Shown here one piece after another: positions 1 through 6,781 of a DNA stretch of 7,008 bases (its first letter is position 1; the number at the start of each line of letters is the position of its first letter). This DNA comes from Promethearchaeota archaeon (GTDB lineage Archaea > Asgardarchaeota > Lokiarchaeia > Sigyniarchaeales > SOKP01), in NCBI GenBank assembly GCA_004524385.1, contig SDNM01000078.1:1-7008 (forward strand), read 5' to 3'. The translations under genes were made by a program, and so were the position numbers. The notes under the pieces were generated by a model, which was not told where the DNA came from, made no database searches, and saw nothing but the letters and a program-made list of their open reading frames with translations.

Positions 1-1
1 A

Positions 2-1081
2 GAAGAATATAATCTAATGTTAAAAACGCAAGTAGGTAATAATGTTACTGCTTACTTACGACCAGAAACTGCCACTACCACCTATTTACTATTTAATCGA
101 CTAGATCAAGATGCAAGAAGACAATATCCAATAAAAATCTTTCAATATGGAAAAGCATATAGAAATGAAATATCTCCAAGGCAACAAGTACTTCGAATGC
201 GAGCTTTTGATCAATTCGAATTGCAATTATTCATAGGGAGAGAACAGGAGATGGATTTTGAGGAATTTGAAGATGTAAAAAATGAGAAATTACCATTACT
301 TGATTGGAAACTTCAAGAACAGAATATTAATAAACCTAATATTATTTCTCTTGAGCAAGCGTTAAATAAGAAAATTATTAAGAAGCCTGCTTACGGCTAT
401 TGCTTATATCTGGGCTATTACTTAACAAAAATTTTAGGTTATCCAGATGATGTGATTAGATTTAGACAACATTCTCCTAATGAAAGAGCTCATTATGCTG
501 ATGATGCTTGGGATTTAGAAATAAATACAAAGCAATTTAATTGGGTGGAAATTTGTGGAATCCATGATAGAACAGATTATGATTTGAAGCAACACGGAGA
601 TTTTTCTAAACAAAACTTTGAAGTTTTCATGGGATCAGATCCAAAACTCAAAGAAATACCCCAAATTCTAGAGATTGCGTTTGGACCTGATAGAATTATT
701 TATACTTTACTTGAAGCTGCTTTCAATGTAGAAGATGGCAGAATTAATTTGAAATTACCTCCCATATTGGCTCCAAATACAGTTGCCGTATTTCCACTGG
801 TGAGAAATAAAGAAAATATAAGAAACTTAGCAAAGAAAGTTCATAAAAATCTGCTGAAAAATCGTATTAGTTCATTTTACGATGAAGCAGGATCAATCGG
901 TAAGAGATATCGTAGACAAGATGAGTTAGGCACTCCATTCTGTATAACTATCGATTATGAGTCTTTAGAAGAAAACACTGTGACACTTAGAGATAGAGAT
1001 ACTATGGATCAAATTCGAATAAAAATTCAAGAAGTAAGTGAATTAATTAAAAAAAAATCTTTTAATGAAGAAAATTTTTAA
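2..1081 (+). CDS. glyS: Glycyl-tRNA synthetase, class II alpha2 type (5' end outside window)
   Basis: Charges tRNA-Gly with glycine in the cytoplasm. The frame is open from base 2 with no start in view; the ATG at 17 is internal, because conserved catalytic-core sequence begins almost at once. About 359 codons are present. Archaeal family members run to about 570 residues, so roughly 200 N-terminal residues lie upstream. Counting from the ATG at 17: an RPETA motif at 16-20; class II motif 2 with RNE at 49-51 and FDQFELQLF at 64-72; an RQHSPNERAHYADDAWDLE block at 150-168; WVEICGIHDRTDYDL at 176-190, a strong GlyRS signature; motif 3 with GPDR at 223-226. A C-terminal anticodon-binding domain (about 248-345) contains GSIGKRYRRQDELGTPFCIT. 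One oddity is RPETATTT where RPETAQG is the usual form. The identity is firm; the gene symbol follows common usage for archaea. Confidence 0.95.
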   Translation, partial: EEYNLMLKTQVGNNVTAYLRPETATTTYLLFNRLDQDARRQYPIKIFQYGKAYRNEISPRQQVLRMRAFDQFELQLFIGREQEMDFEEFEDVKNEKLPLLDWKLQEQNINKPNIISLEQALNKKIIKKPAYGYCLYLGYYLTKILGYPDDVIRFRQHSPNERAHYADDAWDLEINTKQFNWVEICGIHDRTDYDLKQHGDFSKQNFEVFMGSDPKLKEIPQILEIAFGPDRIIYTLLEAAFNVEDGRINLKLPPILAPNTVAVFPLVRNKENIRNLAKKVHKNLLKNRISSFYDEAGSIGKRYRRQDELGTPFCITIDYESLEENTVTLRDRDTMDQIRIKIQEVSELIKKKSFNEENF

Positions 1082-1132
1082 AAAATTATAATTTTGGAGA
1101 AAAATAACTTTATTAGATAAAAAGAAATTTTT
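1082..1132 (+). promoter_or_regulatory. Possible promoter and short leader of the surface-protein pair
   Basis: This 51-bp gap separates glyS from the 941-aa protein gene. TTATAATTTT at 1086-1095 resembles an archaeal TATA element. A start site about 25 nt downstream would leave a leader of roughly 15-20 nt. No Shine-Dalgarno sequence sits at normal distance from the ATG at 1133. The only GGAG (1096-1099) is over 30 nt upstream and too far to serve that start. In DNA this AT-rich a TATA-like match is weak evidence, and co-transcription from glyS is equally possible. Confidence 0.25.
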
Positions 1133-3958
1133 ATGAGTTTTATAAATCTTTTTAAAAATGTAATTAGGTCTAGAAAAGGAGATAAAAAACATGTTTTAAG
1201 AAATCTAATATGTCTTTTCTTTATATTAGTATTCCTCCTAAATTTTTTATTTCTTATCGATAATAATTCTAAAAATTATTATTCTGATAATGAAAATAAC
1301 GCTTTACAAACTGAAATAGGTGCTAAAGATCTTGATTCTCTCAAATTGTCTCAAAGTCCAGATGAACTTCTTCAAGATCCATTTACCATAAATTTTGATG
1401 ATATGGGGATTTTTTTCAATAATTATTTTAAATCTGATTATAATAAAACATTTTATGTAAGTGAATCGAAAAGCGATGGAGTTATCATTGATAATAAAAT
1501 AAACTCAAGAGATAATTTACTTCTATATAAATCTTTAATAAAGGAAGATTACGATGAGGACTCAACTTTGAAGGCGTATTTAGACTTAAAATCGACTCCA
1601 CTATGGTATCAAGGAAATGTTAGTAAATTTGAATATGGATTTCTTAAATCTATAAATGGAAGTACAGGTGAAATAATAGATGATACAAGGTATTTAGTTG
1701 ATAATTTAATGCCAATTTTTCTATTAATTGAAAATATAGATGATGATCTTACTATTAAAGAACCATATGAAGACTCAATAATTGAAATGTTCAACCTTAT
1801 CAATTCCTCAGAATTCTGGGACAGTAATAATTATGGTTTTTTTGAGTCAAACTCATCTACCAGTGAAAAAGATATAAAAAGTAATTTATATGCAGTTTTA
1901 GCAAATTTGTTAATACATCGAAATAAAAATATTATAAATGATAATGATGTTATCAAGAATGCTTCTATTTGTGCAGATAAAACGATGACTACACTTATTA
2001 ATAAAGCTTGGCATAACGGTAGGAGTGGATTCTATAATAGTACATACTCAGATTGGTCATCTGGTCCAGGTGATCAACAAAATATGATTTTAGATGTGAA
2101 TGCTTTAGGAATAATAGCTTTACTAGAATATTGGATAATGAATGGCATGGACCCAAATTCGGAATATTTTAAAAACGCAACCGCTCTTTATAAACAATTA
2201 AGTACACCTTCAAAATTTGGGGAGATTGGGGGGTTGTGGAACACAACATATGGCGCTTATGAATATTACAGAGGGAATAATTGGGATGGGATTAGTAATA
2301 AAGAAAGTCATAAACTTGATCTTGAAGCAAACGCTTTAATGATGCAAGCTTGTTTAAAATTATTCGAAGTCACAGGAAATTTCTCTTATTATAAGCGAGC
2401 TTTTAAAATACGAGACTTCATTGAAAATTATCTATATAATAAAACAATAAATGCTTATATGACGTCAATCTATATAGATCCTCCATATAATAATAATACA
2501 AATATCAATTTCCATAAGAATTTGAAGTTATGTGAGGCTTATTTAAAGGCTTCTGAAATTTATAATAGTGTAGTTTTCGATGCTTCTTATGATTCTGGAA
2601 GTGATAATGATTTTACTATGAATCAAGATTCAATAAACTTAACCTGTACTTACGCTTTTAAAAAGGAAATTTTTTATTTTTTCAATGATCCGGCCATTAA
2701 AACTATAAGATATGATAACATTACTGGTGCATCTATTACATACATATTTAGATACCCCAATGGCACTATTTTTAAAATTATCCCTGATACTATTATTAAT
2801 AGCACTACAAATTTAATATATCCAATAAACAGTAGCTTACCTTTTGGTGATGATTATACTATTTATATATATGCTAATTGGACTTATTTTGCTTTTAAAT
2901 CTACAACTAAAAATTTCAACGTTAATCCTGGTCTTGGAATAGACTGGAGATCGGAAAAATCAACTTTTAAACAATCCTATTATCAAGGTGAAGTAGCAAA
3001 TTTTTCAATCGCAGTTAAAAGTGACTATAATAATAACCTTACATTAAATGTTTCTATGATTGGAAATGTGATAAAAGAAGATCCATCATTTCCAATTAAT
3101 ATAACATTTGTTAATAATAGTATAACGATTATTGAATTAAATATTACGATTCTAGATGACGCTCCAACTGGAAAAGCAAATGTAACCTTTATATTTGAAG
3201 GAAACAGAACAATTTATTTAAAAGAATCTAAAGAAATAGATATTAAAAATGCTATTACTTATTCAAATTTGATTTATAGTAAAAAAGTCGTAACTGGAAG
3301 AAGTGTTGAATTTTTCGTGGATATGATTAATCAATCACCAAATGTAACCCAATATTTTTATTTAAATTTTTCAGGTCCATATTGTACTAAATTAGATATC
3401 CCAATAACATTAGGAAAAAATGAAAGGGAAATAGTATCCGATTTAATAGCAACTGATCCTAGTATTCCAATTAGCTCAATTGAAATAGATATGACTATTT
3501 CAATAGGAAAGGAAATATTATACACTGAAATTTTAACTGTTGAAATCGTTCCGAGTTTCGAGATAATTAGCATCGAATTTCCAGAAAAAGTAACACAAGG
3601 GATTGATGCTCATCTCGTTATATTAATTCAGAATAATCAACGCAAATCAGAAGAATTTTCTTTATTTATTAATGATGATGAAATAAAAACAGAAATAGAT
3701 GAATTGATTCCTGGAAGAAACAGGATTGAATATAAATTTGTACCAACATGGAATCCATATGAATTTGGGATTAAATCTTGCCATATTGAAATCGAAGACG
3801 ACTCTGATAATCTTATTGTTGAGGATTATTTTGAATATGAAATTGAATTGTCAGCAATGAATTTAATATTTTTTTATGTGGTTCCCGTAGTAGTTCTCAT
3901 AGGGATAATATTACATTATAAAAGCAAATATCTAAAACATAAATTATTAAGAAGATAA
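1133..3958 (+). CDS. Large membrane-anchored surface protein: helical toroid-like domain plus beta-sandwich stalk
   Basis: A 941-aa protein I cannot assign to a named family. A basic N-terminus (RSRKGDKKH) precedes a hydrophobic segment at 25-42 with no obvious cleavage site, so it may be a signal anchor. Residues about 140-480 are mostly helical, with recurring hairpin phrases such as DVNALGIIALLEYW (321-334) and LEANALMMQACLKLFEVTGN (397-416). These resemble (alpha/alpha)6 toroids of the AGE-epimerase, YyaL or six-hairpin glycosidase kind. From about 500 to 905 the protein is beta-rich; 601-705 and 806-905 look like CARDB/NEW3-type Ig-like domains. A membrane helix at 908-927 is followed by a short basic tail (KSKYLKHKLLRR), so the bulk should lie outside the cell. 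I count about 29 N-X-S/T sequons, all between 104 and 745. An in-frame stop at 1118-1120 fixes the start near 1133. GC is about 20-25% in lines counted by hand. A glycan-active enzyme is a guess; sugar binding or pure scaffolding fits as well. Confidence 0.85.
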   Translation: MSFINLFKNVIRSRKGDKKHVLRNLICLFFILVFLLNFLFLIDNNSKNYYSDNENNALQTEIGAKDLDSLKLSQSPDELLQDPFTINFDDMGIFFNNYFKSDYNKTFYVSESKSDGVIIDNKINSRDNLLLYKSLIKEDYDEDSTLKAYLDLKSTPLWYQGNVSKFEYGFLKSINGSTGEIIDDTRYLVDNLMPIFLLIENIDDDLTIKEPYEDSIIEMFNLINSSEFWDSNNYGFFESNSSTSEKDIKSNLYAVLANLLIHRNKNIINDNDVIKNASICADKTMTTLINKAWHNGRSGFYNSTYSDWSSGPGDQQNMILDVNALGIIALLEYWIMNGMDPNSEYFKNATALYKQLSTPSKFGEIGGLWNTTYGAYEYYRGNNWDGISNKESHKLDLEANALMMQACLKLFEVTGNFSYYKRAFKIRDFIENYLYNKTINAYMTSIYIDPPYNNNTNINFHKNLKLCEAYLKASEIYNSVVFDASYDSGSDNDFTMNQDSINLTCTYAFKKEIFYFFNDPAIKTIRYDNITGASITYIFRYPNGTIFKIIPDTIINSTTNLIYPINSSLPFGDDYTIYIYANWTYFAFKSTTKNFNVNPGLGIDWRSEKSTFKQSYYQGEVANFSIAVKSDYNNNLTLNVSMIGNVIKEDPSFPINITFVNNSITIIELNITILDDAPTGKANVTFIFEGNRTIYLKESKEIDIKNAITYSNLIYSKKVVTGRSVEFFVDMINQSPNVTQYFYLNFSGPYCTKLDIPITLGKNEREIVSDLIATDPSIPISSIEIDMTISIGKEILYTEILTVEIVPSFEIISIEFPEKVTQGIDAHLVILIQNNQRKSEEFSLFINDDEIKTEIDELIPGRNRIEYKFVPTWNPYEFGIKSCHIEIEDDSDNLIVEDYFEYEIELSAMNLIFFYVVPVVVLIGIILHYKSKYLKHKLLRR

Positions 3959-3963
3959 GGAGA
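3957..3963 (+). promoter_or_regulatory. Shine-Dalgarno sequence fixing a TTG start
   Basis: AAGGAGA begins within the TAA stop codon of the 941-aa gene. Its GGAG core (3959-3962) lies 6 nt before the TTG at 3969. It is the clearest ribosome binding site in the window. It supports the unusual TTG start and suggests translational coupling between the two surface-protein genes. Confidence 0.8.
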
Positions 3964-3968
3964 TTAAA

Positions 3969-5681
3969 TTGAAAAGAAAAAATACAGTTTCTACATTTGT
4001 AATATTTTTTTTATTATTTGCTTTATTTCTTAATTCTACTATAATTTCTTCAAATAATCAAAACAATGAAAATAACAAACATTTAAATAAAAAAGATATA
4101 AAATTTAAACCAAAAATGTCTAATGGACTAAAATCTCTGAATTATTCAAATATCCACCAAAATGCTACGGAAATATACCGAGGATTTTTAAAAGATATGC
4201 ATTCAGTTAATTTTACAGTTAATGCTTCCGGTTTTGAAAATGTTGATAATATGAATATACAGATTTATTTTCCAGGTAATACAGATGAAACATATCCTAT
4301 GACTGCTCTTGCAAATCACAATTTTACTTATACGTACAGACCAGCATATGATGCTCCATTAGGATTTCATGAAGTAAAATTCATAGTTTATAACAGTACT
4401 GGTAGTATATTAAATACTCAAACAACACTATCAAATTTTACAGTAAAATCAAATTGTATGATTGGTTTAGATCCAGAAAAATCTGAATATCGTAGAGGAG
4501 AAACATTAGAAACTTCGTTGATTGTCTATGATTTTAAAATATATAGTTTTAAATGGAATATAACCGTCGTGGATAATGTAGATGAAAGCATCCAAAAAAA
4601 TATTTTTAATGTGGGAAATGATTTATTTCATATTAAAATAGAAATCAACGAGACTTACGAACAAACGAATAAAAATTATTTCATAAAAGTTAATATGACT
4701 GATGTAAATAATAATTACATAAGGACAGCTGTTGCATATTTTCAATTTAAAGTTCTATTACCTGTTTCATTATTAACTTCAATAATATTTAATCCAACTT
4801 CAATATTTAGGGAGCAAAGTTGTAATCTTGATACGAATGTAAGCTATATTCAGAACGATTTACGCATTGAATTAATAAATGTGTCTTTAACTCTTATAGA
4901 TACTAATATAAATGATTTGTTATTGACAAATAACAATGATGGAACATTTTCAAACACTTTTTCTGTTGATGCTATTTATCCTGCGAGAAGATATCATTAT
5001 ACGATCAAAACTTTATACAATCTCGAAGAAATTGAACAATATAAGGGTACAATAAGTGTAAAAAACAATCCCCCTGAAATCGATGGATACGAAATTAATG
5101 ACTATGATACCGACGAAAGTATATCTGTGAATTATGGAGAAGATTTAGTCTTTGAATTTGATGTATCTGATATTGAGGGAGTTGCTTACATAACCCTCTT
5201 ACTTATAAATGAAGATGATGATGAGTATGAAATCTCAAGAGAATACGAGAGTGATCTTGAAATTACTGTTAGAACGGCAGAATTAATTACTGGAACTTGG
5301 GAAATTTATGTTTATGTGACTGACACTGATGGCGCAACTGTAGGATTAGATGATGATTTCGACAATGCACCTCAAAAAATTACCATTATTCCAGATACTT
5401 TAAGCAATATTTTACCTTGGATTATGCTAATAATTGGATTAATCAGTGGTATTCTGGTTGCCACTGGAATAACTTATTACTCTATGAAATCGAAAAAGTT
5501 AAAGTATAAACCTGAAGAAAAAATGGAAGTTTTGGAGAAAAGATCTAAAAAGGAGAAAAAACCCAAAAAACCAGAACCTACTCCTACTAAACTAAAACCA
5601 ACGAAAAAACTAATTGAAGAGGAAAAACCTGAGAAAAAAGAACTTAGAAAACCACGGAAAATAAAAAGAAAATTAAAATAA
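3969..5681 (+). CDS. Type I-like surface protein with Ig-like domains and a lysine-rich cytoplasmic tail
   Basis: A 570-aa protein of unknown function. It starts at TTG, chosen because a strong Shine-Dalgarno sequence lies 6 nt upstream and the reading begins directly with a signal peptide (MKRKNTVSTF then a hydrophobic run to about residue 28). The ectodomain is all beta, apparently four sandwich domains at roughly 65-160, 161-265, 266-365 and 366-475. The last is cadherin/PKD-like in feel (NNPPEIDGYEINDYDTDE at 366-383) and very acidic. A membrane helix at about 480-504 is followed by a 64-residue tail that is around 40% lysine with many KP and KKP steps. About 13 N-X-S/T sequons occur, none beyond residue 304. 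Likely roles are adhesion, S-layer or envelope attachment, or contact with the product of the gene 10 bp upstream. These are inferences; only the topology is well supported. Confidence 0.85.
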   Translation: MKRKNTVSTFVIFFLLFALFLNSTIISSNNQNNENNKHLNKKDIKFKPKMSNGLKSLNYSNIHQNATEIYRGFLKDMHSVNFTVNASGFENVDNMNIQIYFPGNTDETYPMTALANHNFTYTYRPAYDAPLGFHEVKFIVYNSTGSILNTQTTLSNFTVKSNCMIGLDPEKSEYRRGETLETSLIVYDFKIYSFKWNITVVDNVDESIQKNIFNVGNDLFHIKIEINETYEQTNKNYFIKVNMTDVNNNYIRTAVAYFQFKVLLPVSLLTSIIFNPTSIFREQSCNLDTNVSYIQNDLRIELINVSLTLIDTNINDLLLTNNNDGTFSNTFSVDAIYPARRYHYTIKTLYNLEEIEQYKGTISVKNNPPEIDGYEINDYDTDESISVNYGEDLVFEFDVSDIEGVAYITLLLINEDDDEYEISREYESDLEITVRTAELITGTWEIYVYVTDTDGATVGLDDDFDNAPQKITIIPDTLSNILPWIMLIIGLISGILVATGITYYSMKSKKLKYKPEEKMEVLEKRSKKEKKPKKPEPTPTKLKPTKKLIEEEKPEKKELRKPRKIKRKLK

Positions 5682-5706
5682 AAGAAAAAATTTGGTATTT
5701 AACAAT

Positions 5707-5725
5707 AAATTATTTCTAATAATTT
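5707..5725. terminator. AT-only hairpin between convergent genes
   Basis: AAATTATT (5707-5714), loop TCT, AATAATTT (5718-5725) form a perfect 8-bp stem in the 44-bp gap between the converging 570-aa gene and ftr. It is followed on + by TTATT. On the - strand a T-rich run (complement of 5680-5690) lies past it. Archaeal transcription usually ends at U-rich tracts without needing a hairpin, so the T-runs may matter more than the stem. With only A/T pairs the stem is weak and could be chance. Confidence 0.4.
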
Positions 5726-6649
5726 TTATTCTAAACCTAGCTCATGAAGTTTAAATAGAAATTTTCCTAATTTCCCACCATAATTACCTGCAGAAATTCG
5801 ATTTATTCCAGGAACTTTCACAGCTGCTTCTATTCCTATTTTCATTCCTTTTTTTATTACATCTTCAGTAGCGCCATCTAAAACAATTTCAAAAACACAT
5901 CCATCTCCTTCTCGCAACTCAGAATCCTCAATTTTATCTCTCAAAGTCGGACAATATTTATGATTTGTGGTTGCAAAAAGTCCAGGGATATTTTCATATC
6001 TCGTTCCAACTTTGGATCCAGAGGGGACTATACCTCCAGGGAAGGGTGCAATAAGATTTTCTAAATCTTTCATTGCTTCGATAGCTTTTTCTGCAGCCTT
6101 AAGAGTTGTATCTTGGTCTTTACCAATTATTAAAAAGTTTCCTCCAGCAATTCCTTTACCTACTTTAAATGTACTTTGAACTATAAATTCTCCACCCATA
6201 ATTGGGATTTTCCATGCAGGAAATGAGTAGACACCTTCAACTTTTTCTTCATATTTATCTCCAAAAAATTTCAAGAAAAAACCTGTTTTAATTGCAAATT
6301 CTTTAACGGGATCTAATGATCCTCTCAAAGCATCAAAACAGGCAGTAGTAGGGCAAGTAAGAATACATTGACCTATTCGATGTAACATGACATCACTAAC
6401 TTTATCCTTTTTAGTCATAAAAAACATTAGGATTACACCTGGGCGTTTGTCCGGTGTCTTATCTGCTGGAACGAATACATCAATAGCCGCTTCAGCATCA
6501 CAACCAATACCTGATGTACCATACCCAGTAACTTCTTGAGCAGCGATTTTCACCCATTTTTCATTTTTCGCAGTCACCAAAATCCGAGTAAAAAACCCTC
6601 CAAAACCTTCGCAATAGGTATCCTCTATTTCTACTCCGTTTAAAATCAT
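5726..6649 (-). CDS. ftr: Formylmethanofuran--tetrahydromethanopterin N-formyltransferase
   Basis: Ftr transfers the formyl group of formylmethanofuran to N5 of tetrahydromethanopterin, the second step of CO2 reduction in the archaeal methyl branch, and is reversible. At 307 aa it is close to the usual length of just under 300. The start MILNGVEIEDTYCEGF aligns naturally with the family's conserved N-terminus, although CEGF replaces the more usual AEAF. Other recognisable blocks are TPDKRPGVI (65-73), RIGQCILTCPTTA (91-103), GGNFLIIGK (169-177), PFPGGIVPSGSKVGTRY (202-218), CPTLR (233-237) and RISAGNYGGKLG (284-295). It is a soluble cytoplasmic enzyme, normally a homotetramer. GGTTGATG lies just upstream of the ATG, a poor Shine-Dalgarno match. 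It is transcribed away from mtd across a shared 132-bp region. Methylotrophic bacteria also carry Ftr homologues, but the neighbouring mtd and archaeal glyS argue for an archaeon. Confidence 0.96.
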   Translation of the reverse strand: MILNGVEIEDTYCEGFGGFFTRILVTAKNEKWVKIAAQEVTGYGTSGIGCDAEAAIDVFVPADKTPDKRPGVILMFFMTKKDKVSDVMLHRIGQCILTCPTTACFDALRGSLDPVKEFAIKTGFFLKFFGDKYEEKVEGVYSFPAWKIPIMGGEFIVQSTFKVGKGIAGGNFLIIGKDQDTTLKAAEKAIEAMKDLENLIAPFPGGIVPSGSKVGTRYENIPGLFATTNHKYCPTLRDKIEDSELREGDGCVFEIVLDGATEDVIKKGMKIGIEAAVKVPGINRISAGNYGGKLGKFLFKLHELGLE

Positions 6650-6781
6650 TTTTCATCAACCTTTTTTTTTTGAAAATTATTACTCAATGATATCTTTAAT
6701 TTTAAAAAATAATTAAAACATTTGGAATATTCTAAGAGATATCAAATTTTTAATTGAAATAATAAAAAAAAGTTGTTAAAT
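6650..6781. promoter_or_regulatory. Divergent ftr/mtd control region
   Basis: This 132-bp, very AT-rich region contains both promoters. An inverted repeat, TGATATCT (6688-6695) and AGATATCA (6737-6744), is centred at 6716; the midpoint of the region is 6715.5. Each gene therefore has AGATATCA in its own direction, ending 37-38 nt before its ATG. At that distance the element could be, or overlap, a TATA box for a short-leader transcript, or be an operator for a dimeric regulator. Long A-tracts precede both starts: A10 on - (6671-6662) and A8 on + (6764-6771). Which bases are TATA and BRE cannot be decided by eye. Confidence 0.55.
6688..6744. repeat. Inverted repeat TGATATCT-N41-AGATATCA
   Basis: Two exact 8-bp arms, 6688-6695 and 6737-6744, with 41 bp between them. 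They flank the midpoint of the ftr/mtd intergenic region almost exactly. Each arm also contains the 6-bp palindrome GATATC, so each could be a complete site for one dimer. Confidence 0.6.

Noticed and set aside
1073..1087. AATTTTT-A-AAAAATT inverted repeat over the glyS stop codon as a terminator
   Set aside because: Only A/T runs of 7 bp with a 1-base loop, which cannot form a real hairpin; expected by chance in this composition.
1096..1099. GGAG as the Shine-Dalgarno sequence for the 941-aa gene
   Set aside because: It lies more than 30 nt before the ATG at 1133, and an in-frame stop at 1118-1120 rules out a nearer upstream start that it could serve.
1609..1803. 64-codon open frame on - inside the 941-aa gene
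   Set aside because: Shadow of the sense frame in AT-rich DNA, without an upstream ribosome site or independent support. The same applies to the frame at 3358-3573.
1133..5681. CRISPR, toxin-antitoxin, transposon or phage origin for the unknown pair
   Set aside because: No spaced direct repeats, terminal repeats, transposase or integrase motifs, tRNA edge or small toxin-like frames are visible; the proteins look like envelope components.
5967..6179. 70-codon open frame on + inside ftr
   Set aside because: It lies antisense to the most conserved part of ftr (PFPGG, GSKVG) and has no ribosome site or recognisable protein features.
6662..6671. T10 run as evidence of a sequencing error or frameshift
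   Set aside because: It is upstream of the ftr start and outside any coding frame, so a length error there would not alter a protein. It would only shift motif spacing slightly.
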